From contig CAJFOI010000015.1 of the NCBI GenBank assembly GCA_904396155.1, forward strand, positions 1 to 39,704: a stretch of DNA of 39,704 nt, in the 5' to 3' direction. This DNA comes from Candidatus Avispirillum faecium. Its GTDB lineage: Bacteria; Bacillota; Clostridia; Oscillospirales; CAG-272. The notes under the pieces are model-generated. The model was not told the origin of the DNA and ran no database searches. It worked only from the letters and a program-made list of their open reading frames with translations. The translations under genes and the position numbers were made by a program. This document shows, one piece after another, positions 8,520 through 18,471 of this stretch; the first letter of the stretch is position 1; each line of letters opens with the position of its first letter.

Positions 8520-10406
8520 TTATTTGTCTGTCTGGCGCAAAAAACACGCGCCGTATCCCGGCAGATCCAGAGTAAGGTACTGCTGAAAGACGCCCCAGGG
8601 GCCGTCCGTGGTCTTGAGAATTCCGTTTTCTGTTCCGCTGCCGCCGTAGCAGGTGCTGTCCGAGGTGAAAAATTCCTCATATTTGCCCCTGTGGGGCACG
8701 CCCACCGTAAAGCCCGGCCGGGCTACCGGCGTGAAGTTCAGCAGCACAATTACCTCCCGGCCGGCCGGATCGATGCGCCGGTAGGAGAGGATGCTCTTTT
8801 CCCGATCGTCCGCATCGATCCAGCTAAATCCCTGCCAGCAATCGTCCTGTTCCCAGAAGGCAGGCGTTTCCAGATAGAGATGATTCAGCCGTGCGTTGTA
8901 CAGCTGCAACTGCGCATGTTTTTCGTAGTCCAGCAGGAACCATTCCACCGGCTTTTGGTAGTTCCATTCCTGAAACTGCCCGATCTCGCTGCTCATAAAG
9001 GTCAGCTTTTTTCCGGGCTGGGTCATCATATATGCCATAAACAGGCGCGCCTGGGCAAATTTTTCCTCGTAGGTGCCGGGCATTTTATCCAGAAAGGATT
9101 TTTTTCCATGGACGACCTCATCGTGGGAGATGGGAAGGATGAACCCTTCCGCATAGGCGTACATCATGGGAAAAGTGACTTTTTCGTGATTGTATCGACG
9201 AAAGAGTGGATCTGTCATAGCATAGCTTAGGGTATCATTCATCCAGCCCATGTTCCATTTCAGGCTAAACCCCAGCCCGCCCCTTTCAAAAGTAGTCACA
9301 TCCGGCCAGGCGGTGGATTCCTCTGCGATCATCATCACATCGGGGTAATAGGTGACCATCGCGGAATTGAGCTTTTGAAAAAAGGCGATGGCCTCCAGAC
9401 AGCGGTTGTCCCCGTAGATGTTGGGGATCCACTCCCCGTCTTTTTTTCCGTAATCCAGATACAGCATGGAGGCCACTGCATCTACCCGCAGACCGTCGAT
9501 GTGATAGTTGGACGCCCAAAACATCGCATTGGAAATCAGAAAAGACTGTACCTCGGGCCGCCCTACATCAAAACAGCGGGTGCCCCAGTCGGCCTGTTCC
9601 ATGCGATCTTTCCCCTGATATTCGTAAAGCGGTCCCCCGTCCAGCTCAAAAAGCCCCGCTTCGTCTTTGGGGAAGTGGGCGGGCACCCAGTCCAGCAGCA
9701 CACCGATGCCGGCGCCGTGCATATGATCCACAAAGGCCATGAAGTCCTGGGGTGTGCCCATCCGGGAAGTGGGTGCGAAGTATCCTGTCACCTGGTATCC
9801 CCAGGAGCCGTCGTACGGGTATTCCATAATGGGCATCAGTTCTACATGCGTGTATCCCATTTGCAGTACGTAGGGAGCCAGTTCTTCTGCCAGTTCCCGG
9901 TAAGACAAAAGGGTGCCGTCCGGGTGACGCATCCAGGAAGCGGCATGGAGCTCATAAATGTTGATGGGCTGCCTTTGGCAAGTGCCCCGCGTATATTTTC
10001 TCCGGCGCTGCTCCATCCAGACCTGGTCGTGCCAGGAAAACCCTGCAAGATCCCAGAAGCGGGAGGCTGTGTTTGGCTGCAGCTCCGCATAAAAGGCATA
10101 GGGGTCCGCTTTGTAAAGCACGCCCTTTTTGGTGTGCAGCTTGTATTTGTATCCGTAACCGTCTCCGAAGCGGTCGGCGGGGATGCGCCCCTCCCACACC
10201 CCCGAAGAACCGATGGGGACCATGGGATCCGTTTCGTCCCAATTGTTGAAAAGGCCTACGATAAACACCGCCTGCGCGCCCGGCGCCCAGAGGCGGAATA
10301 CATATCCGTCTTCTGTGCGGTGTGCGCCCATATATTCATAGGTTTTGTAGTTGGTTCCCTCGTGGAACAGATACAACGCCGAATCGTTTTGATACGTGTT
10401 TTTCAT
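8520..10406 (-). CDS. glgB: 1,4-alpha-glucan branching enzyme
   Basis: This 628-residue GH13 branching enzyme adds alpha-1,6 branches to glycogen. An N-terminal CBM48-like module ([20 protein letters not shown], about residues 33-52) is followed by the catalytic barrel with [25 protein letters not shown] (nucleophile Asp), [10 protein letters not shown] (acid/base Glu) and [10 protein letters not shown]. The start has a strong GGGGGA ribosome site. It is the first gene of the glycogen operon: the upstream HAD gene ends in a terminator, so a promoter should lie between 10407 and 10500, but I could not pick a convincing one. Confidence 0.96.
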   Translation of the reverse strand: MKNTYQNDSALYLFHEGTNYKTYEYMGAHRTEDGYVFRLWAPGAQAVFIVGLFNNWDETDPMVPIGSSGVWEGRIPADRFGDGYGYKYKLHTKKGVLYKADPYAFYAELQPNTASRFWDLAGFSWHDQVWMEQRRRKYTRGTCQRQPINIYELHAASWMRHPDGTLLSYRELAEELAPYVLQMGYTHVELMPIMEYPYDGSWGYQVTGYFAPTSRMGTPQDFMAFVDHMHGAGIGVLLDWVPAHFPKDEAGLFELDGGPLYEYQGKDRMEQADWGTRCFDVGRPEVQSFLISNAMFWASNYHIDGLRVDAVASMLYLDYGKKDGEWIPNIYGDNRCLEAIAFFQKLNSAMVTYYPDVMMIAEESTAWPDVTTFERGGLGFSLKWNMGWMNDTLSYAMTDPLFRRYNHEKVTFPMMYAYAEGFILPISHDEVVHGKKSFLDKMPGTYEEKFAQARLFMAYMMTQPGKKLTFMSSEIGQFQEWNYQKPVEWFLLDYEKHAQLQLYNARLNHLYLETPAFWEQDDCWQGFSWIDADDREKSILSYRRIDPAGREVIVLLNFTPVARPGFTVGVPHRGKYEEFFTSDSTCYGGSGTENGILKTTDGPWGVFQQYLTLDLPGYGACFLRQTDK

Positions 10407-10499
10407 ACATCCCCCAAGATCGTAACACTGCAGCCGGACCCGCAGCTATGTATCTTTCGCCTATCCGTGTCTGACGCAGGCCGGCCCACTGTATTTGCA

Positions 10500-10536
10500 A
10501 AAAGAAAAAGGCCCTGTCGGACCTTTTCCTTTTTTT
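10500..10536 (-). terminator. Intrinsic terminator after the HAD hydrolase gene
   Basis: Read on the minus strand, AAAAGGTCC and GGGCCTTTT pair around a GACA loop and are followed by a T-rich tail (TTTTTCTTTTT, counting the stem's end). It lies 10 bases beyond the HAD stop codon and separates that gene from the glycogen operon. Confidence 0.8.
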
Positions 10537-10544
10537 GATTTTGC

Positions 10545-11297
10545 TTAGTCTGCCCGGGGGAGCATGTCTGCAAACTGCAGAAAGGCTGCATAATCCATCG
10601 CTCCGGCCTGCTCCAGGGGACGATTCCCCCGTACATGGAGATAATCCGTGAGGAGGATCACCGGCAGGCCAGCGTCGATCGCCCCGAAATCGTCCCTGGT
10701 ATCGTTGCCCACCATCAGACAAAGTTCCGGCACGGTTTCCACTGCCGCTGCGGCATCCACAAAATAGCCGGGAGCGGGTTTGCAGTACCGGCAGTTGTCG
10801 TAATTGGTGACAAAGTCGAAATCTGCAGGCTCAATCCCCGCCCAGGACATCCGCCGGCGGTTGGCGCACAGAGGAAATACTGGATTGGTGGCACAGACGA
10901 GTCGGTATCCCCGTTGGCGCAGGCTGCGCAGCAGAGCTTTTTCGCTGCCCCGGTAGTGAACGACTCGCTTTACCGCATCAAACGGGCCGTTGTAAAAGGC
11001 TTCGTAAAAAGCTTCTACGTCCAGAGGAAAATCCGGCCATGCGTCGTAAAACACCTGGCGAAACCGCTGGATGTTGGTCATACTGCCGTCGTTTTCCTTC
11101 ATGGCTTGAAAGCCCTTCATGGCGGCGGCGTCAAACCGGTCTGCCGCGCTGCCCAGCTGTTCCTGCGCAAAATTGTGCAGGTCGCTGAAATACGCCTCTG
11201 TGAGCTCTGCCTGTACATAGGGGACCAAGGTGGCGTCCAAATCAAAAAAAATCGTATTGATCCGCTTTGTATATAGTATTTCCAAATTGCCAGTCAT
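10545..11297 (-). CDS. HAD-superfamily hydrolase (phosphatase-like)
   Basis: This 250-residue protein belongs to the haloacid dehalogenase superfamily. Motif I reads FFDLDATLVP (DxDxT with Ala where Gly is usual), motif II is the CATNP block, and motif IV is GNDTRDDFGAIDAGLP. A helical cap lies between motifs I and II, as in the YjjG/phosphoglycolate phosphatase group. It should be a cytoplasmic small-molecule phosphatase, substrate unknown. The ATG at 11297 has TTGAGG upstream. It may be co-transcribed with the DUF362 gene, 46 bases upstream, since no terminator is seen between them. Confidence 0.85.
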   Translation of the reverse strand: MTGNLEILYTKRINTIFFDLDATLVPYVQAELTEAYFSDLHNFAQEQLGSAADRFDAAAMKGFQAMKENDGSMTNIQRFRQVFYDAWPDFPLDVEAFYEAFYNGPFDAVKRVVHYRGSEKALLRSLRQRGYRLVCATNPVFPLCANRRRMSWAGIEPADFDFVTNYDNCRYCKPAPGYFVDAAAAVETVPELCLMVGNDTRDDFGAIDAGLPVILLTDYLHVRGNRPLEQAGAMDYAAFLQFADMLPRAD

Positions 11298-11343
11298 ATG
11301 CGCCTCAAGGGATATTTTTTTTCAATTCTTTTCCTGTTTTTGC

Positions 11344-12429
11344 TTATTTTATGATCGTCAGCGTGTAATCCTTCGTGCCCAGTCCCGCGTCCTGCAGCTT
11401 TTCGATCTGCACATAGGGGTCCTTCCCGTGGAGCCGGTAGAACAGGTGCCCCTCGCTTCGCAGCTCCATTCCCTGGGGGATTCCCTCCGGAATCAGATTT
11501 TCCATTTTGATGGCGTCTACGGACGCCTGTTCCACAGAGACCATATCCCATCCGGACAGAATGCCGATATCGGGGACCAGAGACGGCGTCGTCATGCCCC
11601 AGCAGTCGCACAGAGCGGTGATCTGCGTGAGCACGTTGATGTAGAAGATGTTCCCAGGTGCAAAGGTGTTGCATACGGCCTTTGTGCACAGAGCCATGCC
11701 GGTCTGAAAGTCCGTATAATCGTGGGAGTCCAGCGTGATGGCGCCGGTGGGGCAGACTTTCACGCAGTGCTGGCACAGCGTGCAGTTGTGATAATTTACA
11801 TGATATGCACCGTCTTCACCAAAATGATTTGCGTAGTGATTGCAGGCGTCCAGGCATTTGTTGCAGTGTACGCATTTGTCCCCGTTCCAAAGAAGGCCTC
11901 CCTCCAGGGAGTGGATCTCGTGACGGGTACGGTCGGTGACGCAGCCCATGGCGATATTTTTGCACGCACCGCCGTATCCACATGCACCGTGTCCTTTCAC
12001 ATGGGAAAAATCGATCATAAAATCCGCATCGTAAATCAGCCCCGCCACGTCCACGTGCCGCAGCTTTTTATAGTCTGCTTCGATAGTGTAAAAATATTTG
12101 CCGAAATAGCCGCAGTCGTCCAATACGGGACATCCCAGCCCCGCCTCAGAATAGCCTCTCTCATAGGGGCGTCGATGGGCAATATAGTGATCTGTAATGA
12201 AACACTCACCTCCATTGTTCTGTACGAACTGAACCAGCTTACGTACGAATATAGGAGGGATCGTGGAATAGGAAACACCTTGCCCCACATGCATTTTGAT
12301 GGCTACTTTTTTATCACGGACGGCTTTACCCAATCCGCAGGCATCCAGCATGCGTGAAAACTTTTCCGGCAGTGTCTGGGATGCTTCATATCTGGAGAAG
12401 GCCATGGGGGAGAAATAAACTTCGGACAT
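11344..12429 (-). CDS. DUF362 domain protein with two 4Fe-4S ferredoxin motifs
   Basis: This 361-residue protein combines an N-terminal DUF362-like domain with a ferredoxin insert. The two cluster motifs are CVHCNKCLDAC and CTLCQHCVKVCP, each of the CxxCxxCxxxC type, near the middle of the protein. More Cys residues follow (CTKAVCNTF, ALCDCWG). The family is common in anaerobes and is often annotated as an iron-sulfur or ferredoxin-like protein; its reaction is unknown. No signal peptide or membrane segment is seen. It is divergent from gdhA and has its own promoter at 12477-12505. A redox or electron-carrier role is inference from the clusters only. Confidence 0.88.
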   Translation of the reverse strand: MSEVYFSPMAFSRYEASQTLPEKFSRMLDACGLGKAVRDKKVAIKMHVGQGVSYSTIPPIFVRKLVQFVQNNGGECFITDHYIAHRRPYERGYSEAGLGCPVLDDCGYFGKYFYTIEADYKKLRHVDVAGLIYDADFMIDFSHVKGHGACGYGGACKNIAMGCVTDRTRHEIHSLEGGLLWNGDKCVHCNKCLDACNHYANHFGEDGAYHVNYHNCTLCQHCVKVCPTGAITLDSHDYTDFQTGMALCTKAVCNTFAPGNIFYINVLTQITALCDCWGMTTPSLVPDIGILSGWDMVSVEQASVDAIKMENLIPEGIPQGMELRSEGHLFYRLHGKDPYVQIEKLQDAGLGTKDYTLTIIK

Positions 12430-12476
12430 AATATTTCTGTTCCTTTCCTGGATTTTTCAAAAAGAGATCGAAGGGT

Positions 12477-12505
12477 ATTTTACCACAAATCTCCAGCAAC
12501 TGCAA
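12477..12505 (-). promoter_or_regulatory. SigA-type promoter for the DUF362 gene
   Basis: On the minus strand TTGCAG (12500-12505) and TAAAAT (12477-12482) are separated by 17 bases, with a TGG before the -10. It lies 48 bases upstream of the DUF362 start codon. Confidence 0.7.
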
Positions 12506-12571
12506 GAAATACTTTCCCTGTGTGGCACAAAATTTGCATCCCGCTATTTTTGTAAAATTTGCAATTTTGTA

Positions 12572-12599
12572 TTGACAAACTTGCAAAAACTGTGATAAA
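12572..12599 (+). promoter_or_regulatory. SigA-type promoter for gdhA
   Basis: TTGACA (12572-12577) is followed after 16 bases by GATAAA (12594-12599), preceded by TGT as an extended -10. It lies about 43 bases before the gdhA start. Confidence 0.65.
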
Positions 12600-12621
12600 A
12601 TAAAAACGCAAATTTGAATAA

Positions 12622-13989
<1,368 letters not shown>

Positions 13990-14010
13990 TCTGAGCTTTT
14001 CAAAAAGAGA

Positions 14011-14350
14011 ACAATCCCCCTGTCTGCTAATGCAGACATCCCCCTTAGCGGCTCTGCAAGAGACGCCCACAAGGGGGACTTTTTTATCCTCCCCATAAGG
14101 GGTCTTACGTTTTTATCCTCCCCAGTGGAGGACTTGTTGCGCAAGTCCCGGGGAGGTGTCACCGAAGCGGACGATGGGGTTGTAAAAGAGAACAATCCCT
14201 CAGGCGGCTTTGCCGCCATTCCCCCGGAGATGCTGCGCATCTCCCCACAAGGAGCCTGCACAAACCCAAGCCTCCCCAGTAATGCAGCTCCGAAGGAGAT
14301 GCCGGGGTGGTGGGTTTTGCGAAGCAAAACTCGGAGGGGTTGTTCCCTGT
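14011..14350. repeat. Block of interspersed hairpin repeats between gdhA and alaS
   Basis: Several units follow each other. ACAATCCCCC (14011-14020) with the palindrome CTGCTAATGCAG comes first; then a CTCCCC/GGGGAG unit (about 14112-14158) carrying the inner palindrome ACTTGTTGCGCAAGT; then ACAATCCCTC with GGCGGCTTTGCCGCC; then GGAGATGCTGCGCATCTCC; then a CCTCCCC unit with TTTTGCGAAGCAAAA followed by CTCGGAGGGGTTGT (about 14272-14343). The frame that extends upstream from alaS through this block is repeat sequence, not protein. Confidence 0.85.
14040..14085 (+). terminator. Repeat-derived intrinsic terminator after gdhA
   Basis: CCCCCTT (14040-14046) pairs with AAGGGGG (14071-14077), enclosing 24 bases, and is followed by AC and TTTTTT (14080-14085). 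It is part of the hairpin repeat and is the first plausible terminator after gdhA. Confidence 0.6.
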
Positions 14351-14385
14351 CTGCTTCTTTGCATAAAAGAAATCCAAGCCTTTTC

Positions 14386-14414
14386 TTGACAGGATTTGCG
14401 GCAAATGCTATAAT
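14386..14414 (+). promoter_or_regulatory. SigA-type promoter for alaS
   Basis: Consensus TTGACA (14386-14391) and TATAAT (14409-14414) with a 17-base spacer. Only about 43 bases separate the -10 from the alaS ATG, so there is no room for a T-box leader. Confidence 0.88.
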
Positions 14415-14457
14415 AAATCTACTTTCCCATCAATGTAGGATAAAGAGGTATACCGCC

Positions 14458-17088
14458 ATGAAATGGACTTCGCTTAACGATCTGCGGGAGCAGTTTCTCT
14501 CTTTTTTTGAATCCAAGGGACATCTGCGTCTGCAGAGCTTTTCCCTGATCCCTGTAAACGACAAATCCCTGCTTTTGATCAACTCCGGCATGGCTCCCAT
14601 GAAGCGGTATTTCACCCGGGAGGAAGAGCCGCCCAGCGACCGGGTGTGTACCTGCCAGAAGTGCATACGCACGGGGGACATCGACAATGTAGGCAAGACC
14701 TCCCGCCACGGGACATTTTTTGAGATGCTGGGGAACTTCTCCTTTGGAGATTATTTTAAGGAAGAAGCCATTGCATGGAGCTGGGAGTTTCTCACGAAGG
14801 TGCTGGAGATCCCGGAGGACAGGCTGTATCCTTCCGTTTACGAGAAGGACGAGGAGGCGTATGGGATCTGGCGGGACAAGATCGGCATTGCACCGGAGCG
14901 AATCGTGCGCCTGGGAAAGGAGGACAACTTCTGGGAGCACGGAAGCGGCGCCTGCGGTCCCTGTTCGGAGATTTACTTTGACCGGGGCGAGGCATACGGC
15001 TGCGGAAAGCCGGACTGTTATCCCGGCTGCGACTGCGACCGGTATGTGGAGATCTGGAACAACGTGTTTTCCCAGTACAACAGCGACGGCAAGGGCCATT
15101 ATACGGAGCTTGCCCGAAAGAATATCGACACGGGCATGGGACTGGAGCGTCTTGCCTGTGTGATCCAGGGCGTGGACAGTCTGTTTGAGGTAGACACGAT
15201 CCGTAAAATTTTGGATACAGTTTGTGCTGTTGCGGGAGTGAAATACGGCGCCGATCCGGAGACGGACATGTCTGTGCGGGTGATCACCGACCACATCCGC
15301 AGTGCCACCTTTATGATTTCGGACGGGGTGCTTCCCTCCAACGAGGGTCGGGGTTATGTGCTCCGTCGGCTTTTGCGTCGGGCAGCCCGCCACGGAAAGC
15401 GCATCGGCATTCAGAAGGCATTTTTGGGAGATCTCTGCCGGGTGGTGATTGAAGAGAGCGGCGGTGCATATCCGGAGCTTGTGGAGAAGCAGGCGTACAT
15501 TCAAAAGGTCATCACCATGGAAGAAGAACGATTTGAGGCGACCATCGACGCCGGGCTTTCCATTTTGGAAAAAATGATCGATGCTGCACTGACGGCTCAG
15601 TTGAAGGCGCTGTCGGGGGAAGATGCCTTCAAGCTGTACGATACCTACGGGTTCCCGCTGGATCTCACCCACGAGATCGCCGGGGAACGGGGGATCTCTG
15701 TAGACGAAGCGGCATTCCACACGCTGATGCAGGCGCAAAAGCAGCGCGCCCGTGCGGCCAGGTCCGATCTGTCCAGCTGGGACAGCGGTTCCGACGGTGC
15801 ACTGTCCGGATTTGCGCCTACGGAATTTGTAGGATATGGGGAAAATCAGACGGATGCGAAAATTCTCGCCATTCTTGTGGACGGGCAACCGTGCGAAGCA
15901 GTTTTGGAAGGAGAATGCAGCATTGTTTTGGACAGGACGCCCTTTTATGGGGAGAGCGGCGGTCAGGTGGGCGACACCGGGACGCTCACGGCTCAGGGGG
16001 GCGGTGCCGCCGTTGTGGATACGAAAAAGAAAAACGGCGTATATGTGCACATCTGCAGGATCGAGTCCGGCATTCTTCAAAAAGGGGACAGCGTGACCGC
16101 CGCCATCGATGGGACGCGCAGGCAGGCTATTCGCAGGAATCACTCCAGCGTGCATCTGCTCCAGGCGGCGCTGCGTCAGGTGCTGGGGGAGCATGTGGAA
16201 CAGGCGGGCTCCTATGTAGACGAATTCCGCCTGCGCTTCGATTTCAGCCATTTTTCCGCCATGACGCCGGAGGAGCTGGCCCGCGTCGAGCTTCTGGTCA
16301 ATGAGAAGATCTTGTCCGCCCTTCCCGTCGAGACCATGGAAACAGATATGGAAACGGCAAAGAAGGCCGGCGCACTGGCGCTGTTCGGCGAAAAGTACGG
16401 CAAAACGGTGCGTGTCGTAAAGATGGGCGATTTTTCCACAGAACTTTGCGGAGGGACCCATGTGGACAATACCGGCAAAATTGGACTTTTCCGGATCCTT
16501 TCGGAGAGCTCTGTGGCGGCCGGGGTGCGCCGGATCGAGGCGGTGTCCGGGATGGGGGTTCTGTTCCTTCTGACGGAGAAGGACCATTTGATCGCGGATA
16601 CAGCCCGTGTGCTGCGCGCAAACAGTCCGGCGGATCTCCCCGTGAGAGCTGCGGGACTTCAGCAGGAAACGGCGTGGCTGAAGAAAGAGGTGGAGAGCCT
16701 GCAGGCAAAGCTTGCCGGCGGACAGCTGGAGAGCATCCTTGCTGCCGCCCGGCCGGTGGGCTCCGTAAAGCTGTGTACGGCGGAGCTTGCAGATACGCCG
16801 GTGGAGGTGGCCCGCAATTTGTGTGACAAGCTGCGGGAACGGGACAGTACCATTGTGGCGGTGCTTGCGGTACGCAATGGAGACAAGCTCAATTTTGTGG
16901 CCTGCTGCGGAAAAGCGGCGGTAGAGGCAGGAGCTCATGCGGGAAAGCTGCTGCAGGCGGTGTCTGCCATCACAGGAGGAAAAGGCGGCGGGCGTCCGGA
17001 CACGGCTACTTCCGGTGGCCGGGATTTGAGCAAAATTCCTCAGGCGTTGGATGCAGCGCAGACAATTCTTGCGGGTATGCTCCAATAA
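14458..17088 (+). CDS. alaS: Alanine--tRNA ligase
   Basis: This 876-residue class II synthetase charges tRNA-Ala. It has the N-terminal catalytic domain (NSGMAPMKRYF, GDIDNVGKTSRHGTFFEMLG), the GLERLACV block, the editing domain with the HSSVHLL (HxxxH) and ELCGGTHVDNTG (CxxxH) zinc motifs, and a C-terminal C-Ala domain with the Gly-rich GGKGGGRPDTATSGG. The start MKWTSLNDLREQF at 14458 has an AGAGG ribosome site and lies just after a consensus promoter; the longer open frame from 14125 runs through repeats and the promoter and is rejected. Length matches the family. Confidence 0.97.
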   Translation: MKWTSLNDLREQFLSFFESKGHLRLQSFSLIPVNDKSLLLINSGMAPMKRYFTREEEPPSDRVCTCQKCIRTGDIDNVGKTSRHGTFFEMLGNFSFGDYFKEEAIAWSWEFLTKVLEIPEDRLYPSVYEKDEEAYGIWRDKIGIAPERIVRLGKEDNFWEHGSGACGPCSEIYFDRGEAYGCGKPDCYPGCDCDRYVEIWNNVFSQYNSDGKGHYTELARKNIDTGMGLERLACVIQGVDSLFEVDTIRKILDTVCAVAGVKYGADPETDMSVRVITDHIRSATFMISDGVLPSNEGRGYVLRRLLRRAARHGKRIGIQKAFLGDLCRVVIEESGGAYPELVEKQAYIQKVITMEEERFEATIDAGLSILEKMIDAALTAQLKALSGEDAFKLYDTYGFPLDLTHEIAGERGISVDEAAFHTLMQAQKQRARAARSDLSSWDSGSDGALSGFAPTEFVGYGENQTDAKILAILVDGQPCEAVLEGECSIVLDRTPFYGESGGQVGDTGTLTAQGGGAAVVDTKKKNGVYVHICRIESGILQKGDSVTAAIDGTRRQAIRRNHSSVHLLQAALRQVLGEHVEQAGSYVDEFRLRFDFSHFSAMTPEELARVELLVNEKILSALPVETMETDMETAKKAGALALFGEKYGKTVRVVKMGDFSTELCGGTHVDNTGKIGLFRILSESSVAAGVRRIEAVSGMGVLFLLTEKDHLIADTARVLRANSPADLPVRAAGLQQETAWLKKEVESLQAKLAGGQLESILAAARPVGSVKLCTAELADTPVEVARNLCDKLRERDSTIVAVLAVRNGDKLNFVACCGKAAVEAGAHAGKLLQAVSAITGGKGGGRPDTATSGGRDLSKIPQALDAAQTILAGMLQ

Positions 17089-17099
17089 AATCAAGCAGG

Positions 17100-17128
17100 A
17101 AGCAGGCTTTTGCCTGCTTTCTTTTTTA
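17100..17128 (+). terminator. Intrinsic terminator after alaS
   Basis: AAGCAGGC (17100-17107) pairs with GCCTGCTT (17112-17119) around a TTTT loop and is followed by a T-rich tail. Confidence 0.9.
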
Positions 17129-17155
17129 TTTGCAGGGAAAAAATGAAAAAGCCCC

Positions 17156-17184
17156 TTGACACGGAAAAAAATACATGGTACAAT
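17156..17184 (+). promoter_or_regulatory. SigA-type promoter for rplJ-rplL
   Basis: TTGACA (17156-17161) and TACAAT (17179-17184), 17-base spacer. It drives the L10 leader and rplJ-rplL. Confidence 0.88.
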
Positions 17185-17190
17185 ACCTTT

Positions 17191-17342
17191 GTTCACCAGA
17201 GACAGCAGGTTTCGGTAAAAGCGAAGGCTTTCCTGCCGAGGAGACGAGAAAATGGGTATTTGCGTCTTTTTTCGGCATGCCGAAAAAAGACGTTTTTTAC
17301 GTATGTGCCTGCTGAAGTAAATCTAAAAAGGAGGTATGGAAA
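17191..17342 (+). ncRNA. Ribosomal protein L10 leader (autoregulatory 5' UTR)
   Basis: The 150-base untranslated leader before rplJ fits the L10 leader class, in which the L10(L12)4 complex binds its own mRNA. GCAGG at 17205-17209 can pair with CCTGC at 17232-17236, closing a stem around TTTCGGTAAAAGCGAAGG, the probable binding region. A perfect terminator hairpin follows (17262-17298). A second CCTGCTG at 17308-17314, beyond the terminator, is also complementary to CAGCAGG at 17203-17209, so two exclusive folds are possible. The class is recognised from position and architecture, not a covariance search. Confidence 0.75.
17262..17298 (+). terminator. Attenuator terminator within the L10 leader
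   Basis: The 30-base stretch 17263-17292 is a perfect palindrome (15-base arms, CGTCTTTTTTCGGCA and its complement), followed by TTTTTT (17293-17298). It lies 45 bases before the rplJ start codon and is well placed to stop transcription before the coding region. Confidence 0.85.
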
Positions 17343-17930
17343 ATGCCCAGTGAGAAAGTTCTTGCGCAAAAGAAAGCTGCCGTGGCGGAGCTCTCGGAGA
17401 AAATGGGACGGGCCGTTTCGGGTGTGCTTGTAAAGTATCAGGGGATTACTGTGGAAGACGACACCAAAATGCGCGCAAAGCTGCGTGGCGCCGGTGTGGA
17501 ATATGCGGTGGTGAAGAATTCTCTGATCGGCCGTGCCGCAGATATTGCGGGCTTTGGAGAGCTCAAGGGCCTTTTGGAAGGCATGAACGCTATTGCGATC
17601 AGTTATGACGATCCGGTGGCGCCGGCAAAGATCCTCAAGGAATATGAGGAAAAAGTGGAGAGCTTTGAGCTTCGCGGTGGATTTTTGGACGGTGCGGTGG
17701 TGGATCTTGCCACAGTAAAGGCGCTGGCCGACATTCCCCCCAAGGAAGTTCTGATTTCCAGAATGCTCGGTTCCCTCCAGGGACCGCTGTCCGGTCTGGC
17801 GGTTGCCCTTCAGGCAGTGATCGACAAGAGCGGGGAGGAAGTCCCTGCTGCAGCGGAAGAGACAGCGCCTGGAGAAGAGGCGGCTGCCGCACCTGCAGAG
17901 CCTGCGGCGGAAGATCCCGCACAGGCGTGA
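17343..17930 (+). CDS. rplJ: 50S ribosomal protein L10
   Basis: This 195-residue protein is L10, which anchors the L7/L12 stalk to the large subunit. The N-terminal part (KVLAQKKAAVAELSEKM, YAVVKNSLIGRAA) matches the family. The C-terminus carries an Ala/Glu/Pro-rich tail of about 30 residues (EVPAAAEETAPGEEAAAAPA), making it longer than the usual 165-175 residues. An AAGGAGG site lies 8 bases before the ATG. It is co-transcribed with rplL and preceded by an L10 leader. rplK and rplA are not upstream in this window (alaS is), and rpoB does not follow. Confidence 0.96.
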   Translation: MPSEKVLAQKKAAVAELSEKMGRAVSGVLVKYQGITVEDDTKMRAKLRGAGVEYAVVKNSLIGRAADIAGFGELKGLLEGMNAIAISYDDPVAPAKILKEYEEKVESFELRGGFLDGAVVDLATVKALADIPPKEVLISRMLGSLQGPLSGLAVALQAVIDKSGEEVPAAAEETAPGEEAAAAPAEPAAEDPAQA

Positions 17931-17986
17931 GCAAACGTATTACGGTAAGAAGCAATTCATGAGAAAAAATTTGGAGGTATACAATC

Positions 17987-18364
17987 ATGGCATCTGAAAA
18001 GACTACTGCGATTCTTGAAGAAATCAAAGCACTTACAATTTTGGAACTGTCCGATCTGGTGAAGGCGATCGAGGAGGAATTCGGCGTATCTGCGGCTCCT
18101 GTTGCCGTAGCTGCCGTAGGCGGCGCTGCTCCCGCAGCTGCTGCTGAGGAGAAGACGGAGTTTGACGTTGTCCTCAAGAGCTTTGGAGCAAAGAAACTGG
18201 ACGTAATCAAAGTGGTTCGCGAGATCACCGGTCTGGGTCTGAAGGAAGCAAAAGAGATGGTCGAGGGCGCTCCGAAGACCGTAAAGGAAGGCGCAAGCAA
18301 GGAAGACGCCGAGCAGATCAAGGCGAAGCTGACCGAGGCGGGCGCAGAAGTAGAGATCAAGTAA
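17987..18364 (+). CDS. rplL: 50S ribosomal protein L7/L12
   Basis: This 125-residue acidic protein is L7/L12, the stalk protein that recruits translation factors. It has the N-terminal dimerisation helix region ([20 protein letters not shown]), an Ala-rich hinge (about residues 36-50) and the C-terminal domain with the conserved [20 protein letters not shown] and [23 protein letters not shown] ribosome site precedes the ATG. It lies 56 bases after rplJ and is followed by a terminator. Confidence 0.97.
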   Translation: MASEKTTAILEEIKALTILELSDLVKAIEEEFGVSAAPVAVAAVGGAAPAAAAEEKTEFDVVLKSFGAKKLDVIKVVREITGLGLKEAKEMVEGAPKTVKEGASKEDAEQIKAKLTEAGAEVEIK

Positions 18365-18384
18365 TTGAGATACAAATGTATCAA

Positions 18385-18419
18385 AACCTGGATTGCCAAG
18401 TGGCAGTCCGGGTTTTCTC
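18385..18419 (+). terminator. Intrinsic terminator after rplL
   Basis: AACCTGGATTGCC (18385-18397) pairs with GGCAGTCCGGGTT (18402-18414) around AAGT, with two G-T pairs, and is followed by a short T-rich tail. Confidence 0.85.
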
Positions 18420-18471
18420 AATAAAAAGCCTTTCTGTGCAGAAGTTGGACGAATTTCTCGTCAGTTTAAGT

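Noticed and set aside
10407-10500. glgB promoter
   Set aside because: Several weak -10-like strings exist, but none has a -35 at proper spacing, so none is listed.
14125-14457. N-terminal extension of alaS
   Set aside because: It runs through repeats and across the consensus promoter at 14386-14414.
14415-14457. T-box leader for alaS
   Set aside because: Only about 43 bases lie between the -10 and the start codon, too short for a T-box, and no T-box core is seen.
14419-17196. A 925-codon open frame on the minus strand
   Set aside because: It lies opposite alaS, whose motifs are complete; the antisense frame has no recognisable domain.
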